The position numbers were made by a program, and so were the translations under genes. From DAIDKA01 sp036498905 (GTDB taxonomy: Bacteria > Pseudomonadota > Gammaproteobacteria > Steroidobacterales > Steroidobacteraceae), in contig DASYER010000145.1 of the NCBI GenBank assembly GCA_036498905.1, forward strand, positions 1 through 63,369: a DNA stretch of 63,369 bases. Direction: 5' to 3'. Below the pieces are notes generated by a model. It did no database searches, had not been told where the DNA came from, and saw only the letters and a program-made list of their open reading frames with translations. Below, piece after piece: positions 9,621-18,985 of this stretch (positions are counted from its first letter, which is position 1; each line of letters begins with the position of its first letter).

Positions 9621-10607
9621 ATGACCGGGTCTGCAAACACAAGGCTGCGCGCCACAGCTCTGCTGCTTGCCGCGGCCGTTGTCATATCTCTGTCGCTGAT
9701 TTGCGGCAGTACCTTTGCAACTCCCACCCAGGTTCTGCACGCGCTCACCGGCAGCGGCGACCCGCTCACGCGCGCCGTGGTGCTGGAACTGCGCCTGCCG
9801 CGGCTGCTGAATGCTCTGGGGGTCGGGAGCCTGCTGGCGCTGACCGGCGTGGCGCTGCAGGCTCTGTTCCGCAATCCGCTGGCCGATCCTTACATCCTCG
9901 GTGTGTCCGGCGGTGCCGCCTTCGGGGCGATCTGCGCCATGGCCGCCGGCCTTGCCGCCCTCGCCGTGCAGGGCGCGGCCGCGGCGGGCGCCCTGCTGAC
10001 CCTGGTATTGGTGTGGTCGCTGGCCCGCCAGGCCGGCGCCACGCGTGTCCTGCTCACCGGTGTCGCGGTCGCCAGCGTCTGCGGCGCGCTGGTCACTCTG
10101 GTGCTGACCAGCGCCGATGAAAGCCGGGTGCGCAGCATGGTGTTCTGGCTGGCCGGGGATCTGTCCTGGGACACCCATCCGCTGCTGGGCGTGAGCATTG
10201 CCGCCCTCGCGCTGGCCGGCGCGGTGCTGCTGGCGCGGCCCCTGAACGTGCTGGCGGCGGGTGACCTGCGGGCCCGCAGTGTCGGATTGGATGTCGCCGT
10301 ATGGCGCGCGCTGGTGTACGGCGTTGCCGCAGTGCTCACCGCGATCGCGGTGGTGAGCGCCGGCACCATCGGCTTCGTGGGCCTGATCACACCGCATTTT
10401 GCGCGGCTGCTGTTCCGCACTCATGATCACCGCATCATCGCCCCGGCTGCTGCATTGCTCGGCGGCACGCTGCTCGCGCTGGCCGACCTGGTCGCGCGCA
10501 CCGTCGCGGCGCCGCGCCAGCTGCCCGTCGGCGCCATCATGGCCGTCGCCGGCACGCCGCTGTTCCTGCTGCTGCTGCGGCGTGCTTCAGCTCACCACGG
10601 TGGCTGA
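9621..10607 (+). CDS. btuC: FecCD/BtuC-family ABC transporter permease (probably cobalamin)
   Basis: Integral membrane permease of 328 aa with about nine or ten hydrophobic helices and the FecCD family hallmarks LRLPRLLNALGVGSLLALTG, NPLADPYILGVSGGAAFG and a C-terminal GFVGLITPHFARLLF. Such permeases import vitamin B12, heme or ferric siderophores. I favour B12 because the matching ATPase (13614) and a cobalamin adenosyltransferase (15180) lie nearby. Separated from its ATPase by three other genes, which is unusual. Its last 21 bp overlap the convergent cyclase gene. I looked for a cobalamin riboswitch in the 50-bp upstream gap; there is no room. Confidence 0.85.
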   Translation: MTGSANTRLRATALLLAAAVVISLSLICGSTFATPTQVLHALTGSGDPLTRAVVLELRLPRLLNALGVGSLLALTGVALQALFRNPLADPYILGVSGGAAFGAICAMAAGLAALAVQGAAAAGALLTLVLVWSLARQAGATRVLLTGVAVASVCGALVTLVLTSADESRVRSMVFWLAGDLSWDTHPLLGVSIAALALAGAVLLARPLNVLAAGDLRARSVGLDVAVWRALVYGVAAVLTAIAVVSAGTIGFVGLITPHFARLLFRTHDHRIIAPAAALLGGTLLALADLVARTVAAPRQLPVGAIMAVAGTPLFLLLLRRASAHHGG

Positions 10608-11732
10608 CACCGTCACGCAGTTGCGGCCCGCCGCCTTGGATTTGTAAAGGGCGGCATCCGCCTCAGCGATCAGCCGCTCCGACAGCGGCGCAAAGTCGCG
10701 GGTATTGCCCACCGGACCTGCCACCGCGACGCCGATCGACAGGGTGATCGTCGCCGTCACGCCCGGCGCCACCAGCACCAGCCGGCTGCTCACCGTTTTC
10801 AGGATGCGGCGCGCGAGTGCCTCCGCATCGCTCAACTGACCGCCGGGCAGCACGACGGCGAACTCATCGCCGCCGAAGCGCGCCGCCGTGTCACTCATGC
10901 GGATTTCGGAGTCGATGCGCATCGCCACTTCGCGCAGCACCGAATCCCCGGCCATGTGTCCGTGCGCGTCATTGATGCGCTTGAAGTGATCGACGTCGAT
11001 CATCATGCAGGCCACGGTGCTCTTGTCGCGCTGGGCCCGCGCGAGCTGTTCGCGCAGCCGGGTCTGCATGTAGCGGCGGTTGTGGAATCCGGTCAGGAAG
11101 TCCGTCAGGCCACTGCGCACCAGGCGGGCGCGATTGACCGCATTCTCCAGGCAGATCGCCGCGATGATCCCCAGGTGCGCCAGATAGTCGCTCGCCAGTT
11201 CCGCCGTGAACCGCTCCGGATCGCGCGATCCGAACACCAGCACGCCATCGAGCTGCTCGCCGCGACGCAGCGGCACGAGCGCGACGCTGGCGATCGGGCG
11301 CGCCGGGGGGACCATGAGGGCATATTCGGCTTCTTTGAAGGGTCCGAACCAGGGGCGCTCGAGGTTCGCGAGCTGCGGCGCCACCGCGAACATCGAATCG
11401 ACGAACTGCACGCCGCGGGTACCCGAGGAGGCCGACTCGCCGATGAGCAGATGGCGCATTTCATGATGCGGGTCGAGCAGGATCAGCGTCACGGCGTCCA
11501 GGTGAAACGACTTGCGCAGTCCGGACTGCAGCAGATCGATCAGCTGCGGGAGCGAAGTCGTCTGCAGCAGGACGACCTCGCGCTCCTGCGTCTTGCGGCG
11601 CACTTCATCATTGAGCGCGGCGGCGGCGGTCACCTCGGCGAGTCGCGCGACCAGCTCCCGATTCTGGCGTTCCAGAATCTCCAGGCGCTCGCGCTCACTG
11701 TCCGGCGGGTCCCCGACTAAGGGTTTCGGCAT
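10587..11732 (-). CDS. GAF/DUF484-like sensor diguanylate cyclase
   Basis: Cytoplasmic GGDEF protein making cyclic di-GMP. The first 60 residues form a short coiled coil, residues about 65-200 look like a DUF484/GAF sensor domain, and the C-terminal 170 residues are a cyclase with intact RFGGDEFAVVLP. An RMSD inhibitory I-site sits five residues before the signature, so product inhibition is expected. The signal is unknown. It shares an 18-bp gap with tyrA downstream of tyrA on the same strand, so the two may be cotranscribed; tail overlap with btuC is 21 bp. Confidence 0.9.
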   Translation of the reverse strand: MPKPLVGDPPDSERERLEILERQNRELVARLAEVTAAAALNDEVRRKTQEREVVLLQTTSLPQLIDLLQSGLRKSFHLDAVTLILLDPHHEMRHLLIGESASSGTRGVQFVDSMFAVAPQLANLERPWFGPFKEAEYALMVPPARPIASVALVPLRRGEQLDGVLVFGSRDPERFTAELASDYLAHLGIIAAICLENAVNRARLVRSGLTDFLTGFHNRRYMQTRLREQLARAQRDKSTVACMMIDVDHFKRINDAHGHMAGDSVLREVAMRIDSEIRMSDTAARFGGDEFAVVLPGGQLSDAEALARRILKTVSSRLVLVAPGVTATITLSIGVAVAGPVGNTRDFAPLSERLIAEADAALYKSKAAGRNCVTVSATVVS

Positions 11733-11749
11733 TGCAGGTGAGCTCCCGG

Positions 11750-12877
11750 TCAGGCCCGCTTCTCGGTGACGCTACGCCGGTCCTCGAGGTACTCGCGCCC
11801 GCGGTTCATCAATGCCACGAAGGCATCATGATTCTGCGACAGCACCGCCGTGCGGATGCTCTCCACGGCCCGCGCCAGTGCCGCGAGCGGTTCGGCGCCG
11901 AAATCGTTGAGACTTTGGATCTCGTAATAAAGCTCGGGACTCTCCTGCGCGACGCGTGAGGCCACCTCCAGCTGCGAATCGAATGTCGTACTCGACATTT
12001 CGGCCAGGCGCGGCGCGGCTTCGCCGCTGTTGGCCAGCACGGTGAAGAACGCAATATTGAGCGCATGCGAGAGGCCCAGGATGTAGGCGGTCAGGCGGTC
12101 GTGCTCGTCCAGGCTCGTCACCACCTGTTCGACCATGGTCGCGGCGAACAGGTCGCGCACCTTCTGCAGTGCGGCCGGACATCCCAGGTCCACGAACACG
12201 ACGTGCCGGCCCGAAAGCAGTTCGGTATCCGGGCCGAACATCGGATGAATGGAGGTCACCTGGCAGCCATGCGCCTTCAGGGCCTGCAGACCCGCGCGCA
12301 GCGGGGATTTCAACGAACCGACATCGAAAATGACGCCAGGAGGCCGCAACAGCGCCAGCTCCCGGAGGATGGTGCCGGTCGCGCCCAGCGGGGTCGCCAC
12401 GACGATGAAGTCGTAGCCGGACAGATCGGCCTTGTGCCAGTCCGAGATGGCCGCAAAGCCGGGCGGCGCGCCGGCCGGATCGAATACATCCACCGTAAAG
12501 CGCTGCGAGGCCAGGAAGTCGACGAACCAGCGGCCCATCTTGCCGCTGCCGCCGATGACCAGCGCGCGATGGCCCGAGCCGGTGCCCTTGGTCGCGACGC
12601 TGATCTGCTCCTGGGTGGTGAGCGAGGAGCGGATCAGCAGGCGCATGAGTTTCTCAGCCAGATCCGGCGACACGCCCAGCTGCGCGGCCGCATTGCGCGC
12701 GCCTAGGATCACGGTGCGCTCGCGCTCATAGTCCCGGGTCGGATAGCCGGTATCGCGCTTGACGCGGGCCACTTCGCGGCTGAGCCGCTGGCGCTCGGCC
12801 ACCATGGTTAGAAACTGGCGGTCCAGGTCGTTCAGGCCGCGGCGCAATTCATCTAAGGTCACTTCTGGTCGAGTCAT
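11750..12877 (-). CDS. tyrA: Bifunctional chorismate mutase / prephenate dehydrogenase (T-protein)
   Basis: Two steps of tyrosine synthesis in one chain. Residues 1-90 form an AroQ-type chorismate mutase (LDELRRGLNDLDRQFLTMVA). From about 105 there is a Rossmann NAD domain (VIGGSGKMGRWFVDFL), with IHPMFGPD of prephenate dehydrogenases further on. ATG 12877 gives 375 aa, nearly identical to E. coli TyrA (373 aa); the ORF upstream of it is Arg/Pro-rich noise antisense to pdxH. Confidence 0.95.
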   Translation of the reverse strand: MTRPEVTLDELRRGLNDLDRQFLTMVAERQRLSREVARVKRDTGYPTRDYERERTVILGARNAAAQLGVSPDLAEKLMRLLIRSSLTTQEQISVATKGTGSGHRALVIGGSGKMGRWFVDFLASQRFTVDVFDPAGAPPGFAAISDWHKADLSGYDFIVVATPLGATGTILRELALLRPPGVIFDVGSLKSPLRAGLQALKAHGCQVTSIHPMFGPDTELLSGRHVVFVDLGCPAALQKVRDLFAATMVEQVVTSLDEHDRLTAYILGLSHALNIAFFTVLANSGEAAPRLAEMSSTTFDSQLEVASRVAQESPELYYEIQSLNDFGAEPLAALARAVESIRTAVLSQNHDAFVALMNRGREYLEDRRSVTEKRA

Positions 12878-12963
12878 GGTCTGGCTTGTCGTTTGGCTAA
12901 CCCCTCTTGTACGGGGGCCGCGCGGGCGCTGCAAGCGCCCCGCGGACGGCTTACCATTGCCCC

Positions 12964-13617
12964 ATGAGCGACCTTCCGACCGAAATCCTGGGCAATCCGC
13001 TCCCCGCACAGCCCCTGCTGCTGGCCAGCGAATGGCTCGCCGAGGCCTGGCGCAGGCGCCTGCAGCCCAATCCGAACGCCATGACCCTGGCCACCGCCAC
13101 GCTCGAGGGGTGGCCGGCGGCGCGCATAGTGCTGTGCAAGGACGTGGTGGGTGTGCCCGGTTATGTCGTGTTCTATACCAACTTCCAGTCCCGCAAGGGC
13201 CTGGAACTGGCCAGCAACCCGCGTGCCGCGGCGGTACTGCACTGGGACCACATGCACCGGCAGGTACGCATCGAAGGTCTGGTCGAAACCGCACCTGTCG
13301 CCGACAGCGAGGCCTACTTCGCCTCCCGCGCCCGCGAGAGCCGGATCGGGGCCTGGGCCAGTGCGCAGAGCCGGCCGGTGGGCTCCCGCGAGGAATTGAT
13401 GGCGCAGGTCAAAGAGGCCACCGCACGCTTCGCCACCGGTGAGGTGCCCAGGCCCAGTTTCTGGGGCGGCTACCGCCTGTGGGCCGAAGCCGTGGAGCTG
13501 TGGGTCGAGGGTGAGGCCCGCATCCATGACCGGGCGCGCTGGACTCGCACCCTCGGAAGGGGCGCTGACGGGAGCATGCAACCCGGCCCGTGGTCGGTCA
13601 CCCGACTGCAGCCTTGA
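12964..13617 (+). CDS. pdxH: Pyridoxamine/pyridoxine 5'-phosphate oxidase
   Basis: FMN enzyme producing pyridoxal 5'-phosphate. Family signatures: NAMTLATATLEGWPAARIVL, FYTNFQSRKG, and the C-terminal FWGGYRL. ATG 12964 gives 217 aa, matching E. coli PdxH. Its stop overlaps the likely TTG start of the downstream ABC ATPase. Confidence 0.95.
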   Translation: MSDLPTEILGNPLPAQPLLLASEWLAEAWRRRLQPNPNAMTLATATLEGWPAARIVLCKDVVGVPGYVVFYTNFQSRKGLELASNPRAAAVLHWDHMHRQVRIEGLVETAPVADSEAYFASRARESRIGAWASAQSRPVGSREELMAQVKEATARFATGEVPRPSFWGGYRLWAEAVELWVEGEARIHDRARWTRTLGRGADGSMQPGPWSVTRLQP

Positions 13618-14390
13618 ATCCGAACGGCGGCCGCCTGCAGGCCCGGGACCTGAGCATCAGTGCCGGCGAGCGCCGCCTGGTTACCGCGCTCAATGTCAGT
13701 TTCGCCCCGGGTGAGTTCGTCGCGATTCTCGGCCGCAACGGCTGCGGCAAGTCCCTGACCGTGCACACCCTGGCGGGACTGCGGCCGCCACTGGCCGGCG
13801 GGGTGCAGCTGGACGGCCAGCCCCTCACCCAACTCTCCCGCCGCCAGATCGCACGCCGCCTCGGCCTGCTCACCCAGGACCTGGAGGATGGTTTCACCAG
13901 CACCGTGCTCGAGTCGCTGCTCATCGGTCGTCATCCGCACCTGTCGCTGCTTGAACGGGAGGGTCCGGAGGATCGGCGCCTGGCGCTGGCGGCGCTGGGC
14001 AGGGTGGGCCTGGCTGGATTCGAGGAGCGCTCTCTTCACACCCTCTCGGGCGGTGAGCAACGCCGCTGCGCCATGGCCGCCTTGCTGACCCAGGACCCCC
14101 AGGTCTTCTTGCTCGATGAGCCCTCGAATCATCTCGACCCCCACCAGCAGCTGGCGGTGCTCGGACTGTTCAAGGAAGAGGCGAATCGTGGCCGCACGGT
14201 CATCGCGATCCTGCACGACCCGACCCTGGCCGCGCGCTTCGCGGACTCCGCGCTGCTGCTGTATGGCGATGGCAACTGGCTGGCGGGCCCGGCAGCCCAG
14301 GTGCTCAATGCGCCGGCCTTGAGTCAGCTCTACCAGACGCCCCTGACCGAGGTCGCCGTGGGCACGCGGCGGGTGTTCACCAGCCTCTAG
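13614..14390 (+). CDS. btuD: ABC transporter ATPase, cobalamin/Fe3+-siderophore type
   Basis: Cytoplasmic ATPase expected to work with the FecCD permease at 9621. Walker A is GRNGCGKS, the signature is LSGGEQRR and Walker B is VFLLDEPSNHLD. I place the start at TTG 13614, where TTGA overlaps the pdxH stop; a GTG at 13590 is the alternative. The last 4 bp overlap the convergent monophosphatase gene. No periplasmic binding protein gene (btuF) is visible in the window. Confidence 0.85.
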   Translation: MNPNGGRLQARDLSISAGERRLVTALNVSFAPGEFVAILGRNGCGKSLTVHTLAGLRPPLAGGVQLDGQPLTQLSRRQIARRLGLLTQDLEDGFTSTVLESLLIGRHPHLSLLEREGPEDRRLALAALGRVGLAGFEERSLHTLSGGEQRRCAMAALLTQDPQVFLLDEPSNHLDPHQQLAVLGLFKEEANRGRTVIAILHDPTLAARFADSALLLYGDGNWLAGPAAQVLNAPALSQLYQTPLTEVAVGTRRVFTSL

Positions 14391-15163
14391 GACCCGGCCA
14401 GCATCTGCTGAATGCGCGCGTGCAGCGCCGCGTTCGTGGCCAGGACACTGGTGGTTCCCAATCCCACGGCGCCCCCGTCCAGATCGGTGAACACGCCACC
14501 GGCCTCGCGCACGATCACCGTCAGCGCCGCGATATCCAGAATATTCACATCGGACTCGATCACCACATCGAGCGCGCCGCGCGCCAGCAGATGGTAGTGC
14601 ACGAAATCCCCGTAACCGCGGATCCGACTCACCTGGCCGATGAGCTCGCCGAGCCGGTTCCAGCCGCCGGGTGAACGCGTCAGCGTCTTCAGGTTGCCGG
14701 TGGAGACGATGGTCTGCGCAAGCTGCGTCGTCTGGCTCACCCGAATCCGGTTGCCGTTCAGGTACGCGCCCCCGTCCTTCTCGGCCCAGGCAAACTCCGC
14801 ATAGGCCGGCGCGCTGGAGACGCCGAGCACCAGCTCCCCGCCCCGCAGCAGCGCGATCTGGGTCGAGAAGAACGGGCACTCGCGCACGAAGGATTTGGTG
14901 CCATCGATGGGATCGACCAGCCAGACGCTCTCGGCATCCGCATTGTGCCGGCCGGTCTCCTCGCCGTAGAAGCCATGCCCCGGGAAGCGTGCCCGCAGTA
15001 CGGCGTGGATGGCCTCCTCGGCGCGCACGTCCGCTTCGGTGACCGGTGACTGGTCAGCCTTGGTCGTGATCGCGAGATTACGCTGGTAGAGCGCGCGTAT
15101 GACCTCGGCGGCGGCCTCGGCCGCATTGATCGCGGCTGCGAGTTCTGCAGAATGAGTTGGCAT
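14387..15163 (-). CDS. Inositol monophosphatase family phosphatase (HisN/CysQ-like)
   Basis: Mg-dependent, Li-sensitive phosphatase. The metal motifs are present: GEETG, VDPIDGTKSF, and a late DLDGGA. At about 258 aa it fits histidinol-phosphatase (HisN) and 3'(2'),5'-bisphosphate nucleotidase (CysQ) equally well; neighbours do not decide. Start chosen at ATG 15163 (MPTHSAELAAAINAAE); a longer ORF to 15199 would overlap the divergent adenosyltransferase. Confidence 0.85.
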   Translation of the reverse strand: MPTHSAELAAAINAAEAAAEVIRALYQRNLAITTKADQSPVTEADVRAEEAIHAVLRARFPGHGFYGEETGRHNADAESVWLVDPIDGTKSFVRECPFFSTQIALLRGGELVLGVSSAPAYAEFAWAEKDGGAYLNGNRIRVSQTTQLAQTIVSTGNLKTLTRSPGGWNRLGELIGQVSRIRGYGDFVHYHLLARGALDVVIESDVNILDIAALTVIVREAGGVFTDLDGGAVGLGTTSVLATNAALHARIQQMLAGS

Positions 15164-15179
15164 GGTTGTATGCTGGCAT

Positions 15180-15737
15180 ATGGGCAATCGCCTGAGCAAA
15201 ATCTACACTCGAACGGGCGATGACGGCACGACCGGTCTGGGTGACGGCAACCGCACGCCGAAGGATTCGCCGCGCATCGAAGCCATCGGCGCCGTGGATG
15301 AGCTCAACAGCGCCATCGGCATGGTGCTGGCCGTGCCGGATCTGCCCGTCCCGGTGCTGGGCCTGCTGCAGGAAGTGCAGCACGACCTGTTCGACCTGGG
15401 CGGCGAACTGAGCATCCCGGGCCACACCATCCTGGGGCCCGATCACATCACGCGCCTGGAAGTTGCCCTCGATGGCTGCAATGACAAGTTACCGCCCTTG
15501 CGGGAGTTCATCCTGCCCAGCGGCGGCCCCGCAACCGCGGCCTGTCATCTGGCGCGTGCCATTGCGCGGCGCGCCGAACGGCGGGTGTGGACGCTCAAGG
15601 GCGTCGAGCCCGTGGCCGAAGCATTGCCGCAATACCTGAACCGCCTCTCGGACCTGCTCTTCGTCCTGGCCCGCGTGCTCGTGCGCCACGAACGCGGGAG
15701 CGAGGTCCTATGGCGTCACGATCGCGGCCGCGGCTGA
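15180..15737 (+). CDS. Cob(I)alamin adenosyltransferase, PduO type
   Basis: Transfers the adenosyl group of ATP to cob(I)alamin, completing the B12 coenzyme. Diagnostic ATP-binding N-terminus IYTRTGDDGTTGLGDG, then RIEAIGAVDELNSAIG, and the late YLNRLSDLLFVLAR. 185 aa from ATG 15180; ATG 15162 is an alternative. With the BtuC/BtuD-type genes this suggests B12 salvage. The 3' end overlaps ampD tail to tail by 30 bp. Confidence 0.93.
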   Translation: MGNRLSKIYTRTGDDGTTGLGDGNRTPKDSPRIEAIGAVDELNSAIGMVLAVPDLPVPVLGLLQEVQHDLFDLGGELSIPGHTILGPDHITRLEVALDGCNDKLPPLREFILPSGGPATAACHLARAIARRAERRVWTLKGVEPVAEALPQYLNRLSDLLFVLARVLVRHERGSEVLWRHDRGRG

Positions 15738-16310
15738 CTGCGCGAGCAGCCGCGTAAGGTAGGGCCAGTCGAACTTCTCTCCCGGGTCGAGCTTGCGGCC
15801 CGGCGCGATATCGCTGTGCCCCACGATGCGCGTCAGGTCCAGGGTCGGGTAACAGGCCAGCAGTGCCACGATCAGCGCACAAAGCGTGCGGTACTGAGCC
15901 TCCTCGTAGGCGGTCTCATCCGTGCCTTCCAGTTCGATGCCGATCGAATAGTCGTTGCACGAGGGCCGACCCAGGTATTCCGAAATCCCGGCATGCCAGG
16001 CGCGCGCGCGGAACGGGACGAACTGCACGGGCGTACCGTCGCGCCTGACCAGCACATGCGCGGATACCCGCCCCGGCGGGATGGTCGCAAAGAACGGATG
16101 CTCATGGCGCGGCAGGGTTCCGGTGAACAGATGCTCGATCCACGGACCGCCGTACTGACCCGGCGGCAGACTGATGCCGTGCACGACGATGAGGTCGGGC
16201 ACGGCGCCCGACGGCCGCTCATCGAAATGGGTCGACAGTACCTGCCGCGTCCGGGTCAGCAGACCGGTGCTCGGTTCGATGTGCATGGGGCTGACGGGCA
16301 CCGTGTTCAT
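15708..16310 (-). CDS. ampD: 1,6-anhydro-N-acetylmuramyl-L-alanine amidase
   Basis: Cytoplasmic zinc amidase of peptidoglycan recycling. The Zn ligands are the His of LIVVHGISLP, the His of WHAGIS and the H/D pair of VGHSDIAPGRKLDPG; the last segment is typical of AmpD. 200 aa is slightly longer than E. coli AmpD (183); ATG 16286 would shorten it. Cytoplasmic AmpD has no signal peptide and none is seen. Confidence 0.93.
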   Translation of the reverse strand: MNTVPVSPMHIEPSTGLLTRTRQVLSTHFDERPSGAVPDLIVVHGISLPPGQYGGPWIEHLFTGTLPRHEHPFFATIPPGRVSAHVLVRRDGTPVQFVPFRARAWHAGISEYLGRPSCNDYSIGIELEGTDETAYEEAQYRTLCALIVALLACYPTLDLTRIVGHSDIAPGRKLDPGEKFDWPYLTRLLAQSAAAAIVTP

Positions 16311-16341
16311 GCGACCGGATCATGCCAAACTCTGTATCGAA

Positions 16342-17739
16342 ATGTCGCAAAGCAAGTCACCCTTCGAGCGCAACGAGCCCGGCGCGGCGGCCAACCTGCC
16401 CTGGCGCGAGCGCGATCTCGCTCATGTGTGGCACCCCTGCACGCAGATGAAGGACCACGATTCGCTGCTGCCGATGATCCCGATCCGGGGCGGGAGCGGT
16501 GTGTGGCTGACCGACTTCGCAGGCCAGCGCTACCTGGATGCGATCAGTTCCTGGTGGGTGAACCTCTTCGGCCATGCCAACCCGCGCATCAATGCGGCCC
16601 TGCGCGCGCAGCTGGACAGCCTGGAGCATGTGATCCTCGCCGGGTTCACGCACGAGCCGGTGATCCGCCTGAGCGAGGCATTGTGCGCGCTGGCGCCGGC
16701 GGGCCTGACGCGCTGCTTCTATGCGGACAACGGCTCCGCCGCGGTCGAAGTGGCCGTGAAAATGAGCTTCCACTACTGGCGCAATGTGGGCCGCACCGCC
16801 AAGCGCCGCTTCGTCACCCTCTCGGGCAGCTATCACGGGGAGACCTTAGGGGCGCTGGCCGTCGGCAATGTCGAACTGTACAAGGAAGTCTACCGGCCGC
16901 TGCTGATGGATGTGATCACGGTGCCCTCGCCGGATGCCTTCGACCGGGACCGCGGGGTGAGCCCCGCCGACTGGGCCCGCCGGCAGTTTGCGCACATGGA
17001 ACGGGTCCTGGCCGAACACGCGGATGAGGTCGCCGCAGTGATCGTCGAACCGCTGGTGCAGTGCGCGGCCGGCATGCGCATGTACGACCCGATATACCTG
17101 TCGCTGCTGCGCGCAGCCTGCGACCGCCACCAGGTACACCTGATCGCCGATGAAATCGCGGTGGGCTTTGGCCGCACCGGGACGCTGTTCGCCTGCGAGC
17201 AGGCCGGCATCCGCCCGGATTTCATGTGCCTGTCGAAGGGCCTGACCGGCGGCTACCTGCCGCTGTCCGTGGTCCTCACCACCGCGGGCATCTACGCGGC
17301 CTTCTACGACGAATACGTGAAGCTCAATGCCTTCCTGCATTCACACAGCTACACCGGCAATGCCCTGGCCTGTGCCGCGGCGCTGGCGACACTGGATATC
17401 TTCAAACACGATCCGGTGCTTGAGCGCAATCGCACCCTCACGCAGCTGTTTGCCCAGGCGACTGCGCCGCTGGGCGACCATCCGCACGTGGCCGAGGTGC
17501 GTCAGCGGGGCATGATCACGGCCTTCGAGATGGTGCGCGACAAGCAGGCCCGTGACCCCTATCCCTGGCAGGAGCGGCGCGGCCTGACCGTGTATCGACA
17601 TGCCCTGTCACGCGGTGTGCTGCTGCGCCCGATCGGCAACGTCGTGTACTTCATGCCCCCGTACATCATCGAGCCTGAACACATCGCGTTGATGGTGGAT
17701 GTCGCCCGCGAAGGACTGGAGCTCGCCACATGCGACTGA
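16342..17739 (+). CDS. bioA: Adenosylmethionine-8-amino-7-oxononanoate aminotransferase
   Basis: PLP enzyme making 7,8-diaminopelargonate in biotin synthesis, using SAM as amino donor. BioA signatures: WHPCTQM near the N-terminus, SSWWVNLFGHANPRIN, SGSYHGET, ADEIAVGFGRTG and the PLP lysine in LSKGLTGGYLPLS. ATG 16342 gives 465 aa. No other bio genes are in the window. It overlaps rsmE by 10 bp, so the two are probably cotranscribed. Confidence 0.95.
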   Translation: MSQSKSPFERNEPGAAANLPWRERDLAHVWHPCTQMKDHDSLLPMIPIRGGSGVWLTDFAGQRYLDAISSWWVNLFGHANPRINAALRAQLDSLEHVILAGFTHEPVIRLSEALCALAPAGLTRCFYADNGSAAVEVAVKMSFHYWRNVGRTAKRRFVTLSGSYHGETLGALAVGNVELYKEVYRPLLMDVITVPSPDAFDRDRGVSPADWARRQFAHMERVLAEHADEVAAVIVEPLVQCAAGMRMYDPIYLSLLRAACDRHQVHLIADEIAVGFGRTGTLFACEQAGIRPDFMCLSKGLTGGYLPLSVVLTTAGIYAAFYDEYVKLNAFLHSHSYTGNALACAAALATLDIFKHDPVLERNRTLTQLFAQATAPLGDHPHVAEVRQRGMITAFEMVRDKQARDPYPWQERRGLTVYRHALSRGVLLRPIGNVVYFMPPYIIEPEHIALMVDVAREGLELATCD

Positions 17740-18458
17740 GCCGGGTTCATGTGCACGTCCCGGTCGGTGGCCGGGTTCATGTGGATCTGGACGGCACCGC
17801 GGCCAATCATGTCGCGCGGGTGCTGCGTCTGCGCGCCGGCGATGCGCTGATCCTGTTCGACGATGCGGGTGGCGAATACCTGGCGAAGGTGGTCTCACTG
17901 GGCCGCGACACGGTGCGCGTGGCGGTGGGCGAGTACCTGCCGATCAACCGTGAGTCGCCCCTGCACGTGACGCTGGCACAGGGCATTTCACGCGGCGAGC
18001 GCATGGACGTGGTGGTGCAGAAGGCCACCGAACTGGGCGTGTGGCGCATCGTTCCGCTGCTGACCGAACGCACCGTCGTGCGCTTGAATGATGCGCAGGC
18101 CGCCAATCGCCTGCGCCACTGGCGCGCCATCGCGACCGCCGCCTGCGAGCAGTGCGGGCGCAATCATGTCCCGGAAATCACCACCCCCATGAGCCTGCAG
18201 GCATTCCTGGTATCGGACCTGCCCGAAGGGCTGCGGCTGCTGCTCAATCCGCAAGGTCGGCTCAAGACGCGAAATCTCCCCACCGGCGATGCCGCGACCT
18301 TGTTGATCGGGCCCGAGGGTGGCCTGTCGGATGCAGAGCGTACGGCGGCCGGCGCCGCCCAATTTCAGGGCCTGTCGCTGGGGCCGCGCGTGCTGCGCAC
18401 GGAAACCGCGGCGCTCGCGGCACTGGCCATCATCCAGCAGCAGCTCGGGGACCTGTAG
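17730..18458 (+). CDS. rsmE: 16S rRNA m3U1498 methyltransferase
   Basis: SPOUT-class SAM methyltransferase modifying U1498 of 16S rRNA. The N-terminal PUA-like domain contains HVARVLRLRAGD. The C-terminal knot region has LLIGPEGGLSDAE and GPRVLRTETAALAAL, the two best signatures of the family. 242 aa is standard. Confidence 0.95.
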   Translation: MRLSRVHVHVPVGGRVHVDLDGTAANHVARVLRLRAGDALILFDDAGGEYLAKVVSLGRDTVRVAVGEYLPINRESPLHVTLAQGISRGERMDVVVQKATELGVWRIVPLLTERTVVRLNDAQAANRLRHWRAIATAACEQCGRNHVPEITTPMSLQAFLVSDLPEGLRLLLNPQGRLKTRNLPTGDAATLLIGPEGGLSDAERTAAGAAQFQGLSLGPRVLRTETAALAALAIIQQQLGDL

Positions 18459-18465
18459 CTCGGGT

Positions 18466-18948
18466 CTATGGCCTGCGCAGGTATTGAATCGCGATCAGCG
18501 CGATGACTGCGAAGACGCCAAGACTCCAGAAATCATAGGGAATACCCAGCAGATTCACGGCGGCATCGGCGCAGGTGGCCCGCGCTTCGAAGACACTCGG
18601 CAGAAACTGGTCCAGGTGCAGGTCCATGGCGACGATCTTGTAGGCGAGGGTCAGCTCGCAGGCATTGGATTTGGCGGCCATGAAATGCTGCCAGGCCGCC
18701 GCCGCCACGCCCAGCAGCGCGAGGATCAGCACCGGAGCACCCACGATGAACCGGTAGCGATTCATTCTGCGTGGCAGACCGATCGCACCCACGATCGCGA
18801 TGGCGACGAGCAGCAGGCGCTGAAACACACACCATGGGCACGGCTGCAGGCCGAATCCGTATTGCGAAATCAAAGCGACGGCGATGGCCGCCAGGGCGCC
18901 ACCCGTGATGACGGCAGGCCAACTAAAGGTACCGATCGTGTTCTTCAT
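18466..18948 (-). CDS. dsbB: Disulfide bond formation protein B
   Basis: Inner-membrane oxidase that reoxidises DsbA and passes electrons to quinone. Four hydrophobic helices, an N-terminal CPWC redox pair after helix 1, and a second periplasmic pair in NACELTL and ATCADA. ATG 18948 gives 160 aa. dsbA is not in the window. Confidence 0.93.
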   Translation of the reverse strand: MKNTIGTFSWPAVITGGALAAIAVALISQYGFGLQPCPWCVFQRLLLVAIAIVGAIGLPRRMNRYRFIVGAPVLILALLGVAAAAWQHFMAAKSNACELTLAYKIVAMDLHLDQFLPSVFEARATCADAAVNLLGIPYDFWSLGVFAVIALIAIQYLRRP

Positions 18949-18985
18949 TTCTGGCCTCGGCATGCGGCCCCGTGCGAGCTGCGGG

